Source: Symbiodinium natans
Lineage: Eukaryota > Sar > Dinophyceae > Suessiales > Symbiodiniaceae
Assembly (NCBI GenBank): GCA_905221605.1
Contig: CAJNDS010002298.1
Span: forward strand, 72,001 to 136,000
Reading direction: 5' to 3'
DNA: 64,000 bases
In this document: positions 25,701-34,790 of the stretch, in pieces
Position numbering within the stretch: position 1 is the stretch's first letter
How the letters are laid out: each line of letters starts with the position of its first letter
Notes under the pieces: model-generated
Databases searched by the model: none
What the model was told of the DNA's origin: nothing
The model's input: only the letters and a program-made list of their open reading frames with translations
Position numbers and translations under genes: made by a program

Positions 25701-26358
25701 ACATGACCGACTCCTGGACCCGCCACTATCTCTGAGTTTTGCTCTGCGCTCATCTTTCACCTCGCTTCAAAATCCCTCGCCAACGTCTGCCAAGGCTCCA
25801 GGTCTCCGGGAAGAATGTCCGGACAGCAGTGGTGCTGCCTGCAAGGTGGGCAGAGGATGGAAGAGGTGCATGATTTTCATGATTTTCTCTTCTTTGCTCT
25901 TTGGGAGATTGGTGGTCCAAGCGCGGTCGGGTAGGAGAAATACTCCTGTCTCAGCGACGGCAGGACATGGCGGCACATGACCTGCACCCGCCGCGGCCCC
26001 TCCCCTGGCCCAGAGCAAAGTCCGCAAGAAATGCGAGCCTTCAGCTGCCTTGTTGGTGTCGGCTGGAGGGGCCTCGGCGTGAGAATGGGAGAAAGCTTGC
26101 AAGAGAGAAGAGCGAGAGTGCAACATTTGAGTTTACCACAACTTGGAGCTTGGACTTGGGAAATCTGCAGCACGGTTCCACAATTCTACGACAAGCTGTA
26201 GCAAAACCTTGAAGAAGCTCATAGAGTGTCAAAGAAATGCTGAGCGAGGGTCCGCTCCACCTCCCCCTGCGGATTCGGCGCGCTCCATGTCCATGACCAT
26301 GTCATCTGAGGCATTTTCGCTGATTGGAACGTCGCCCAAGTTCCAAGGTGCCGTCCAG
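15882..26358 (-). CDS. Alpha-2-macroglobulin/complement-type thioester protein, 27 exons, partial
   Basis: A large secreted-type thioester protein that would trap proteases or tag surfaces covalently. Exons, 5' to 3' (minus): 26358-26246, 25838-25797, 24782-24677, 24161-24097, 23987-23914, 23036-22948, 22674-22643, 22092-22018, 21625-21552, 21432-21363, 21192-21114, 20518-20475, 20373-20316, 20209-20146, 20026-19990, 19795-19752, 19632-19591, 19404-19333, 19142-19044, 18516-18451, 17982-17917, 17538-17476, 17067-17036, 16717-16684, 16499-16425, 16278-16196, 15955-15882. They sum to 1772 nt and join in frame without a stop. Landmarks in family order are [57 protein letters not shown] and DTVVAL. 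Donors are 16 GC, 8 GT and 2 GA. The spacing between FPETW and PDTITTW is short, so a micro-exon may be missing. N-terminus, C-terminus and stop are unresolved. The family call is firm; individual boundaries less so. Confidence 0.9.
17627..17647. repeat. C-rich homopolymer run in intron
   Basis: About 20 bases of nearly pure C. One of many C or G homopolymer runs in the window. Runs like this are frequent assembly or length-polymorphism sites. Confidence 0.85.
18010..18114. mobile_element. Foldback (MITE-like) element in intron
   Basis: Arms 18010-18044 and 18076-18114 are imperfect reverse complements (TTGGCATGTTCCCTCTTATA against TTGGGATGTTCCCCCTTATA, and CCTTGAT against ATCAAGG), with about 31 bp between them. 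There is no coding capacity. It sits between exons 18451 and 17982. No clear target-site duplication was identified. Confidence 0.6.
18315..18416. repeat. ACACAG microsatellite in intron
   Basis: About 100 bp of CACACAGA-type repeats, ending in GA-rich sequence, in the intron downstream of the exon ending at 18451. It makes long His/Thr/Gln or Val/Cys frames that are not coding. Confidence 0.93.
19333..19632 (-). CDS. Exons carrying the thioester-domain catalytic histidine
   Basis: Exon 19632-19591 encodes [14 protein letters not shown] and exon 19404-19333 encodes [17 protein letters not shown]. Joined, they give the VIHQEMMGG context. From family knowledge, complement C3 and C4B carry His at this position (VIH), which redirects the activated thioester to hydroxyl groups, whereas human alpha-2-macroglobulin lacks it. 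The donor after 19591 is GA (CAG^GAGCCG) and the acceptor is TTGCAG^GAG, so the junction has a repeated CAGGAG and its exact base is ambiguous. The protein reading is not affected. Confidence 0.85.
20969..21083. repeat. 28-bp tandem repeat, about four copies
   Basis: Unit TTAGGAGTTTATTAAGGGAA plus CCCCCATA. Perfect neighbouring copies start at 21005 and 21033; partial or degenerate ones start at 20969 and 21061. It lies in the intron between the thioester exon (ends 21114) and the exon starting at 20518. Confidence 0.9.
21114..21192 (-). CDS. Thioester exon (GCGEQ)
   Basis: Encodes [20 protein letters not shown], the hallmark internal thioester segment: the Cys and the Gln of GCGEQ form the Cys-Gln beta-thioester. 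The Gly codon is split across the intron: the previous exon ends ...LLQIPT plus G at 21363 (GC donor) and this exon opens with GA after GCGAG. All thioester residues are intact. In-frame length is 79 nt, flanked by AT-microsatellite and 28-bp-repeat introns. Confidence 0.93.
21217..21332. repeat. AT microsatellite in intron
   Basis: About 115 bp of TATA-type alternation interrupted by CTC and GC steps, in the intron immediately upstream of the thioester exon. Confidence 0.92.
23530..23812. repeat. GATAGA microsatellite followed by G-rich tract
   Basis: About 160 bp of GATAGA/GATGGA hexamers runs straight into about 120 bp of GGGGGA-type repeats. It lies in the intron between exons ending at 23914 and starting at 23036, so the transcript carries the pyrimidine strand. 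The long Pro/Ser/Leu-rich reading frame across it on the minus strand is an artefact. Confidence 0.93.
24097..25838 (-). CDS. MG7-region exons (FPETW, PDTITTW, PFFVE motifs)
   Basis: Three exons carry the three most diagnostic motifs upstream of the thioester domain. 25838-25797 encodes [10 protein letters not shown] after a good pyrimidine tract and CTTGCAG. 24782-24677 encodes [13 protein letters not shown]. 24161-24097 encodes [18 protein letters not shown]. Splicing 24677 to 24161 restores [12 protein letters not shown], and 24097 to 23987 restores [16 protein letters not shown], both matching the family. The long purine microsatellite at 23530-23812 lies just beyond, inside the next intron. 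Confidence 0.85.
24954..24968. repeat. C homopolymer run
   Basis: About 14 Cs followed by CCCCCGGCCCC-type sequence, in the intron between exons 25797 and 24782. Confidence 0.85.
25290..25368. repeat. CACACG/CACCCG-rich tract
   Basis: Degenerate CA-rich stretch (ACACGCACG, CACCCGC) inside the 1-kb intron between exons 25797 and 24782. Confidence 0.75.
26246..26358 (-). CDS. Bait-region-like exon of the thioester protein
   Basis: Reads [16 protein letters not shown], then an acidic and Gly-rich stretch ending ADPR. It sits directly upstream of the FPETW exon, which is where family members carry the protease-cleaved bait region (a disordered, fast-evolving segment). It contains Arg, Met, Glu and Asp residues as possible cleavage points. 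The 5' boundary (TAG followed by C) breaks the AG-G rule seen at other acceptors, so the true start could be slightly different. The GC donor at 26245 leaves phase 1, matching the next exon. Confidence 0.7.
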
Positions 26359-27012
26359 CTAGCGGAGCTTCACAATATGCCGAGTGACAAGTGCGATCCA
26401 ATGAAGAAGGGAAAACTCCACTTGACTCTAGACTCGAGGCTCCAATAGAAGACTTTAGATCAGAAACACCTCCCACACCCAACCAAATACAGCAGACTCA
26501 GCAGACAAGGTTCGCAAAGAAATGCAAGTTTAGGCATTAGATCATTGGATTCGCCGAGGCCTGAAACATAGTAGAGTGGTTCCAGGATGCGCCAAGCAGT
26601 GACAGAGCAAGGATGCTCAAATTCTATCTTCGGGGTGGCGTAGCGCCTCACGGCTTTTCACGGTTTCAGAAGTTTTGCTTTCCACGCTTTGGGAGCTTGC
26701 AGGCCTACTGAAGATATTTTTTGAACACGTCACCTTTATCACGAGCACCTTTTGGCCATCCAGCCGACTCTGACATAAAGCCCCAGCAAGCCGGCCTACT
26801 GCACCTGCTGCCATCATGACAACCATTCCGTCATCATTGCCTTCAGGGCATGCTTTCTCTGTGGAACTTCATCCTGGCATGCTGCCCTCAGTGTCTAGGT
26901 GTGTTGGACAGACCTTGTAAAGGTGAATCCAACAAAAACCGGTGACAAAGAACCTGCCAATTTCCCCAGGCCTGCGCAGAAGTCACCTGGCCAGCCACGG
27001 GACTCAGATCTT

Positions 27013-27159
27013 GAGATGTCTCGAGTACGCAGCTCTTCGAACTCTGCCGAGGTGCCGTTGTAGAGCGGCCGAGGACAGCTGATGCCCAGCGACTGGCAGG
27101 CGGTGGGACGTAGGAAAAGCTTGACGCACTGAATGAAGTGCTGGTTCGCTTGAAGCTTC
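27013..27159 (-). CDS. Exon-like segment, family unknown
   Basis: After GTCAG the minus strand reads a phase-2 exon of about 48 residues containing QHFIQCVKLFLRPTACQSLG and YNGTSAEFEELRTRDIS. Composition is strongly protein-like, with an NGT sequon and paired cysteines. It lies on the same strand, upstream of the bait exon. It may be part of the thioester protein or of a neighbour. The 3' boundary is uncertain. Confidence 0.5.
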
Positions 27160-27212
27160 CTGACTTAAACTTAGGAACGCCAGATCGTTGTTGCGCCTGC
27201 CGAAATGCAAGA

Positions 27213-27317
27213 CTGGAGATGTGGTGACATATTCAACAGTTTGTCGTCAGTCCGGCAGTCCACCTCTCCGTAGATCTGGTCGTCGCTGCCCGGCTCTGTC
27301 TGCGTGTCTGTCACAAC
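27213..27317 (-). CDS. Exon-like segment, family unknown
   Basis: After TTTGACAG the minus strand reads 35 codons without a stop, containing TQTEPGSDDQIYGEVDC and DDKLLNMSPHLQ. Phase 0 at both ends fits. It is acidic and protein-like but not a motif I can place in the macroglobulin family. The preceding stretch at about 27470-27380 (contains EVVAELPKQVQALRNDAV) may be another exon. Confidence 0.5.
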
Positions 27318-28280
27318 CTGTCAAAGGGGCAAAGCATGAACACGTGCACACCCAAGCAATGTTGCCAACCATTGCCAACAGAATGCATTGAAGAACAGCA
27401 TCGTTTCGCAGCGCCTGCACCTGTTTTGGCAATTCGGCCACCACCTCATGCTCCAGAAATATGGGTGTGATGGGAAGCGCCCAGCACAGCAACAACTGCA
27501 CATCGACCCGAACATGAAATCATCGTGCTGTTGACTGACGCTGCACAAGAGACATAATCCGCCGAGGCCTCGGGCCGAAGGTGTCTAGGTTGTCAGAACA
27601 ATGAACAGGCACCCCCCCTTCAAATCCTCCCCCCAAGCCCAAAGCCCAAACCACACGTCGGCCAACTTTTTTGCCTGGAATCTGAAAACGGGGGGTTTGC
27701 CGGAATCAGGGGAGGTTGGGCTCACGCTGTAGGGACGCCCCCCCCACCCCCCACCCCCACCCTGTTCTTTGACATGGGTATGTTTTGGGTATGTTTTGTA
27801 GGCAAGAGTGGGAGCAGACGGCCGCCTCCCCAAACTCCTCTTCGCATAGCGTTAAAATTAACCCCCCTTAGCAGGTTCCGCCGCGACAGAGCACACAGCA
27901 TTACGAAGATCCTCTTCTTCCCTGGGCAAAACTGCAGGGCCAAACACCAATGAGTCACGAGAAAGTTCACACCAGCAGCCACGTGCCAAGCCCCAGCCCC
28001 CAGCCCTTGCCAGGAACGAACTGAGGACTGAGGTCATGGCCATCAAGTCCTCGCCATGAAGACCTCACCACAGACCACACGTCATACGCAGAGTCAGGCC
28101 ATGGAAGCGTCAAGGGGGTTCGACGCGCTGACAGTGACTATGGGAAAGCATATCTCCCACATGTCGAGCAGTTCAGAGGCTTCCGGCAGCTAGGCCAAGC
28201 GCAATAGGAAGCCACGGCTTTGTGAATGTCTGTCTTGTTCATGCACTGCATCTGGAACGACCTCTTTTTGCTTTATTTGC

Positions 28281-28376
28281 CATCGTCCTTGACCAAGCCT
28301 TCTCTTCCTCTCTTGATGAGGTGACAGCTGACCCCGTTGAACCCCTCTGAGACTGCGGCCACAATGCCTCCAAGGC
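28281..28376 (-). CDS. Exon-like segment, family unknown
   Basis: Bounded by GTCAG acceptor and G^GC donor, phase 1 at both ends, 96 nt. Contains GGIVAAVSEGFNGVSCHLIK and RGREGLVKDDG. The boundary style matches the confirmed exons downstream. I do not recognise the family. It could be part of the thioester protein or of an adjacent same-strand gene. Confidence 0.5.
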
Positions 28377-28439
28377 CTGACTGACATTGACCGGGCTCTG
28401 GACTTAAGGGGGCATCTTTCAAGGGGTTCCAGTCCTGTC

Positions 28440-28860
28440 GAACCGCCTCTATGCCCTAAGATGGGCCAGCATCGGTGCCCCCCCCCCCCCCCCTGTGGTT
28501 CATGGTCTGTGGTTCATGGGCTTATGGTTTAGGTTTAGGGGTTTAGGGGATACGCTGTGGAGTCAGGATTTTCACTCTGGTCCGTTGGTTCACTGCGGGT
28601 TTAGAGTTTGATTAGGGTTCAAGCTTTGGGGCAATGGTAGGTTGACGGTTTCCCCTCTCCACCCTGTGGTTCCTGCTGAGTTTACGGTTCAGGGGTCAGG
28701 GTTGAAGCGGCTAAGGTTTCGGGTTTGCCCTTCTCCCTCCTGTCGTTCATTGGTGGGTTTAGGTTTTAGGGCTTAGGTTCAGGGTTTGGGGTTTAGGCTG
28801 AGGTTTCTCTGTCACCCCCCCGTGGTCCGTGGTGTTTTTAGGGTTAACAGGCAGGGTTTG
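28440..28860. repeat. Degenerate TTTAGGG-rich stretch with C run
   Basis: A C homopolymer at about 28479-28493, then about 350 bp in which diverged TTTAGGG heptamers and a GTGGTTCATGG-like phrase recur. It looks like an old, decayed interstitial telomeric region. Confidence 0.75.
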
Positions 28861-30057
28861 GGGGGGGATACCATTTGGGGGGAGGGGGGGTCGATTACGC
28901 GGAACGTGGGCGCATAAATGTGTGATCCGGGGGGGTCCGAAAAGGTCCGGTACACAATTCGGCCTTGCTCTGATCCGGAGGAGTAGACGTTCCCACGCGT
29001 ACAGGCACTAGGCAAGCGAGATCAACTGAGAGTGAACTCGCCTGCCCGTCACCGGCGTTGCTTCAGCCCCGTCCGCCGCCCGGTCCAAAGCGGCCAGGAG
29101 GGAAGGCCTCGGCAGCATAAAGCGCATGAGCAGGCTTAAACAAAACATGGCACGAAGGGCGTGAAGAGTTCATGAAACATCACCCCGGTAAATGTAAGGG
29201 CCTCACAGGGCCTATGGGTTCAACCAAGGGCTGAGGCTGAGCCTGCTGAGTTCCTTTCCCTTCTTGCTCCTGTGCAGACCGCCCGAGGTCCGAAAGGTGT
29301 AAGATGGTGCAAGATGGTGTAAGATGATGGTGTAAGATGCACTCAGCAAACACAGTTAAGTTTCAACTCCATGCGGAATAAAGGTTGCGAAATGAAAGCT
29401 GCCAAAGATGCAGATTACTAAGTACATACCGTGATAGTCCCAGGACTTCATGTCTTGGTCTTGAGCTTGCCGATAGCTGCGCGCGCCCCAAGAAGCTCTG
29501 CCGATCGGTCCAGAGACCTCAGCGGAGTTGCATAGCTAAGCAAGCATGTTGCTCTGAGCTTGCGCAGAATGAGGTGAAACGGTCGCAGTCTTAGACGCCC
29601 CTTTGTCAGGCATGGACATGAGGCCTCTTCTGCCCCCAACTCAGATTCCCATTCGCGCAAAACCATGCAACTGTCGCAACTCCGGACGTGTCACCCCGTC
29701 TCAAGGTCAGATTACAACCCAACAAGCCAAAAGCCAAACAACCACATGGCATCACGAGGCTGAAAAAGATCACCGACTTGGCCTCCGGACGCGATGAAGG
29801 CATGGACAGCCTTGGCTGCTTTTCGGGATCGCCCTGAACTTTTGTGAACTCCGGCGGACTCCCAAGAGCCGAAGAGAGAAATGGTGCGGCAGCATGCCGA
29901 CGGCCTTCTGATGTACAGCCTGCCAAGTGGCTCGAGGGGCCGAGCCCGAGGCCAAGCTCTTCGCCTGGCAGATTCGCAGGAGTTGCTGTCCACGGGAGCA
30001 AGCTGAGAACCCAGAAGCAGCCCCTCTGCAAATGCTTTCACTCGGCGTTTTGCACAC
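28861..30057. other. Mostly intronic or intergenic, minus-strand exons possible
   Basis: Bases 29290-29340 hold a short AAGATGGTGT-type tandem repeat. Several minus-strand stretches between 29.6 and 30.0 kb are protein-like, but none could be bounded by splice sites or placed in the family. If the thioester gene extends to 30.2 kb, this is internal to it. Confidence 0.35.
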
Positions 30058-30098
30058 TTGGCCTCCAGCTGCACCTGGAGCTCCGTGCCGGGCTTTGC
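30058..30098 (-). CDS. Probable upstream exon of the thioester protein
   Basis: After CTTCTCAG the minus strand reads AKPGTELQVQLEA, matching the family pattern PG..V.L.V.A that precedes the AVD motif in the domain before the bait. The 41-nt exon ends at a GT donor (AA^GTGTGC), phase 2. The next exon was not found, so linkage to the bait exon is inferred from order and strand only. Confidence 0.5.
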
Positions 30099-30152
30099 CT
30101 GAGAAGGGCTAGGATCGCGGGGAAGGATATGGCCTCATCTTTGGAAGCTCTC

Positions 30153-30228
30153 CCTGATGGCCTCCGCGGTGGAGAAGCTCGCTGTGAGGTTGTAGGGGAG
30201 CTGAAGGCTCCTGGCCAAGATGTCCCAG
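30153..30228 (-). CDS. Probable upstream exon of the thioester protein
   Basis: Reads WDILARSLQLPYNLTASFST, matching the family pattern of a GE.VADS-type strand followed by a strand ending in L.FS, just before the PG..V.L.V.A strand found at 30098-30058. A GA donor after 30153 (AGG^GAGAGC) would join in phase 0. Boundaries are uncertain. Confidence 0.45.
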
Positions 30229-30229
30229 C

Positions 30230-32486
30230 TCAAGCAAAACTTCTGGGATTTGTTTCGGGTGGGGGGGTGGGGAGGCGTACCTGGGCAGCCCCTTCCATGG
30301 AGGACATGCAAACACCTTTCCTTTGGCAAGGGCTGCCGCCCTTTCTTTTCTTCAGGGGCCCTCTTCCAGCGGAGCCTCTGTCTTCGTGTATGCTGCCAGG
30401 CCTTCTTTCAAGGTCCCCTGATTCATAGTCTGGCCCATGGCTTCGATATGCGATTTCGGATCTGCGCAAGAAACTGGTTCATGCCATGAAGCCCTCCAAA
30501 CCTTCTAGAGACCCCTGAGCGAATTTCTGAGTACCCATTGGGGGCTTTGAAGGTTTCCAGGAGGTATCGGTTCAGCCCCAATGAAGAGCAGGGACAGGAC
30601 TGCCCGAGGCAGTGACTTTTGCTTAGGGCATGCCGGGTATGCCTTGCTGATCATTGCTGTCTGTCCTTCTTCAGGACGTGCATGCAGAACAGCAAATACC
30701 GCATTCTTTCGTGTGCTTGGGATGCAGAGGAACATGATTCCCTATCCAGGCCCGGCGCCGCCCGCAGTCTCCCGCCAAGGAACCAGCAACTGCTCGAAGC
30801 TAGACATGAGACTTAAATTCAGTGAATACGCGCGCATTTTTCGCACGAAGCAACCGAAAGCATCATTCGAACCTTGAGGCCTTGAGCCTCTTCACCAACT
30901 TTGCTATCACATCCCCTCTGTGTGACTACCGTAGTGGCAAAGCGGATGCGCCTCAAACCCTGCAACAACCCCCACCGCTAATAACAAAACCCTAGCAGCC
31001 AGCCTCCATCGATCATGAAGCTATGGATATTTGCTAGGTGTTCCTCAGCTGTTAGATCGGTTCAAGCTCTATGAACCCACCTCTCCTCGAAACAGTTGAA
31101 CTTGCCGCCATTGCGCGACCTGCTGAAGACAGATCAGGATGGGTTAGCTCGAGGCCAACCTGCAATCGGAAGCACGCCCTGTACTGGTCGTAAGCACACC
31201 CCGAACTATACTAAATATGCCAATCCCTTCTTGACAGCCCTGGCGCACCAGAGCTGGTCCTCGCGACGACGGCAAAGCGAAGTTCTCCCGATCTAGGTGA
31301 ACAAAACATTGGGTGCTTGGGATGTTTGGTGCTCGCTCGGACGTTGAAGTAGCAGGCCAGCAGCAGCAGGAACAGAAGTGCCATGAAGGGTGGGCTGGGT
31401 AGAAGCAAGGCTGACCCATACCATTGACTTCCCGGGGACGTGAAGCAGCGATTCTGACCCTGATGGTGAAACTCGCACCTCTTGGTTCAACTCAAAGGCG
31501 CAGTGGGACGGCTCAGGCTGGGGCAAGGTGGTTGGCAGCACCATCTGCAGAGAAGCCTTGCCGAGGTGTGCTACACACTTCGGGGGCTTTGCATCAGATG
31601 TTCTAGGTTTGAGGGTTCCGGGTCAGGACCACTAGGTCCTGCAAATAGAACAGCATGGCAAGGCTGGCCCAGGACAGCCCGCCAATTCTGATTGGTACTA
31701 GAGGTGTTGGACCGTTTTGCTCTGGGATTTATAGATTCAGGTGATGGGTGGAGCAGGGGTAGCAGCGCCTTGAAGTGAGTTCCGGAAGCAGTGAAGCTTG
31801 GCTGGGCAACACCGCTGGCAACGAAGCTTCCAGCCTGAACATCACGGTCTGCTGCAACTAGTATAGCTGCCACCCCGCTCAATTCTGTGTAGATGCGCGT
31901 TCTCGTGCCTGAAACCCATGCAAACTGGCCAGAAACCCTCACTATCCCATGCCACGTGGATTTTCCGTGGTCTTCGAATCTTGAACCCGGTCGCAAACTC
32001 CAACGACACAGCCTTGGTTTCCTTTGCCATGCTTTGCGGAGGATCGGCAATGCTGTGCGAGGCATCTCGGAAGGTGAGTGCCCGCTCCGTTCGACCAGGA
32101 GCCGCAAACCTCAATACCAACCTTTGACCCACTCGCCTGCGTCACGAAGTACCTCGTGATGCTTCAGATTTCCGACTAGCCGTAAAACCCTAGGCCCTGA
32201 ACCCTAACTGCAATTCGAAATGACATGCGGGACATCTGGGTTTGCTTCCGCATCCGAAGCCACTGAAGCAATCTGAAACTTCAAGCTGTTTGCCCGCGGC
32301 GCACTCCACGTTGCTCTGGAGATCGCTTGGTGGCCGGCTGCTGAGCAGCTGTGCTGTCCACGCGTTGCCGTCCTGCACTGCAGAAGCACTAGGCATCCAG
32401 GGACGCGACTACTCAAAGTAACTCGTCTAACAACCTTCCGCACTCTTGCTGCCCTGCTGCATCATGACTTGAGAGGGTGAGAAAGG
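30230..32486. other. Possible N-terminal exons, not resolved
   Basis: Minus-strand protein-like stretches include about 30465-30345 (contains GQTMNQGTLKEGLAAYTK), about 31290-31240 (ELRFAVVARTSSGA) and about 32000-31880 (EFATGFKIRRPRKIHVAW). These could be N-terminal macroglobulin exons, but I found none of the classic N-terminal motifs and no consistent splice model. A short CCCTAA-like remnant is at 32181-32211. Confidence 0.35.
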
Positions 32487-32525
32487 GTTTTGGGGTTTAG
32501 GGTTTAGTGGAACAGGGTTTCAGGT
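32487..32525. repeat. Short TTTAGGG-type remnant
   Basis: GGGTTTTGGGGTTTAGGGTT and related heptamers, 3' of the RCC1-repeat gene. A CCCTAAA-type remnant flanks its 5' side at 35158-35222. Confidence 0.75.
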
Positions 32526-32746
32526 TTTCACGGCGAGGGGTGTCGGTTCGGCTTAGGGTGTTTTGGGCGTGAGATGGAAGTCGAGTCTGTTGCGTCTGCT
32601 GCCAATTTGTCAGAAATAGCTATTGTCACATCTCTCGCCCTCTTGAGCAAGAGCACCTTGCCAGCCGGAATTCTGATGTCTCCCAAGAGGGCATGGATCC
32701 ATAAACTAGAATCACGCTTCGCAACCTTGAGCGTGGCTCTCACTCT

Positions 32747-33084
32747 TTAGTTGTTCGTCCGCAACACTGCTGCCCCCACCACCGGGGAAAACATTCCGCA
32801 CCTCACCACTGTTCCATCATCCAGGAATGCCGCAAAGGCTGCGTTAGAAGCTTGGATATGTTGCACGTTCTTCAGATGATGTTGCACAGCACTGCTGTCA
32901 CACGCATCTGCGCCCCAGGTCACCACAGACCCATCACCCAGGAGTGCAGCGAAAGCATAAGAGGAAGCCTGGATGCAATGAACGTCCTTCAGCTGATTTT
33001 GCACTGCACTGCTGTCACCACCACAGGCAACATGGCCCCATGTCACTACAGATCCGTCGCGAAGAAGCGCAGCAAAAGCATGGA
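32747..33084 (-). pseudogene. Out-of-frame 3' part of the RCC1-repeat gene
   Basis: Continues the RCC1-like repeat array in a frame shifted by one base: HAFAALLRDGSVVTWGHVAC, then a second full repeat and a degraded last one ending VGAAVLRTNN and TAA. At about 33079-33084 the + strand reads AGCATGGAGG where sister repeats read AGCATAAGAGG or AGCATATGAGG, so one base is missing. It could be a genuine disabling mutation, a consensus error, or, less likely, a spliced-out region. Confidence 0.8.
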
Positions 33085-34790
33085 GGAAGCCTGGATGCAA
33101 TGAACGTCCTTCAGCTGATTTTGCACTGCACTGCTGTCACCACCACAGGCAACATGGCCCCATGTCACTACAGATCCGTCGCCAACAAGCGCAGCAAAAG
33201 CCATTTCATTAGCCTGCATGTGATGCACATTCTTTAGCTGGTCTTGCACCGCACTGCTGTCCCCACCACAGGCAGCAGCGCCCCAGGTCACCGCAGACCT
33301 ATCACCCAGGAGTGCAGCAAAAGCATATGAGGAAGCTTGGATGCAACACACGTTCCTCAGCTGGTCTTGCACAGCACTGCTGTCGCCACCACTGTTGGTA
33401 TCGCCCCATGCCACCACAGATCCATCACCAAGTAGTGCAGCAAAAGCCATGCGACTAGCCTGGATGTGATTGACATTCCGTAGCTGGTCTTGCACCACAC
33501 TGCTATCCCCACCACGGGCAGCAATGCCGCTGGTCACCACAGATCCATCGCCAAGGAGTGCAGCAAAAGCATCGAAAGAAGCCTGCACGTTATTCAACGG
33601 CTTTTGCACGGCACTGCTGACCCCACCACAGGCAACTTTTCCCCAGCTCACCAATGATCCATCGCCCAGGAGTGCGGCAAAGGCTGTGTCAGAAGCTTGG
33701 ATATGCTGCACGTGTTTCAGCTGCATTTGCACAGCACGGCTGTCACCACCACAGTCTGCATGGCCCCAGGTCACTACAGACCCATCACCCAGGAGTGCAG
33801 CAAAAGCAGCAGACGAAGCCTGGATGCAACGAACGTCCTTCAGCTGACCTTGCACTGCGCTGCTGTTACCACCACAGGCAGCATCGCCCCAGCTCACCAC
33901 AGACCCGTCGCCAAGAAGTGCAGCAAAAGCCTTCACAGAAGCCTGGACGCGCTGCACGTTCTTCAGCTGGTATTGCACCACATTGCTGTCACCACCACAG
34001 TCAGCATCGCCCCAGGTCACCACAGACCCATCACCCAGGAGTGCAGCAAAAGCATATGAAGAAGCCTGGATGCAACACACGTTCCTCAGCTGGTCTTGCA
34101 CAGCACTGCTGTCGCCACCATGAAAAGCAGTGCCCCAAGTCACCACAGATCCATCGCCTTGGAGTGCAGCAAAAGCATCGCAAGTAGCCTGAACGCGTTT
34201 GACATTCCTTAGCTGGTCTTGCACCGCTCTGCTGTCACCACCGAAGACAGCATTGCCCCATGTCACCACAGATCCGTCGGCCCGGAGTGCAGCAAAAGCA
34301 TCGTCACAAGCTTGTATGTGATTTACGTTCTTCAGCAAGTTTTGCACGGCACTGCTGTCACCACCACAGGCAGCATCGCCCCAGGTCACCACAGATCCGT
34401 CGCCAAGAAGCGCAGCAAAAGCCATGCGACTAGCCTGGATGCAACGGACGTCCTTCAGCTGACCTTGCACTGCGCTGCTGTCACCACCATTGTCAGCATC
34501 GCCCCATGTCACCACCGATCCATCGCCAAGAAGTGCAGCAAAAGCATTGAAAGAAGCCTGTATGTGATGCACGTTCTTCAGCTGGTCTTGCACAGCACTG
34601 CTGTCTCCACCACAGTCAGCATCGCCCCAGGTCACAACAGACCCATCACCGAGAAGTGCAGCAAAAGCTGCGACAGAAGCTTGGATATGGAGGACGTCCT
34701 TCAACCGGTCTTGCACGGCACGGCTGTCACCACAATCATAGCCCCAAGTAGTCACAGACCCATCACCCAGGATGGCAGCGAATGCGGGGA
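32830..34790. repeat. About 123-bp tandem DNA repeat underlying the RCC1 repeats
   Basis: The coding array is also a DNA repeat of about 123 bp period. The units at about 32960-33080 and 33083-33205 are nearly identical over more than 100 bp, far closer than other pairs, pointing to a recent unit duplication or gene conversion right at the frameshift. Confidence 0.85.
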
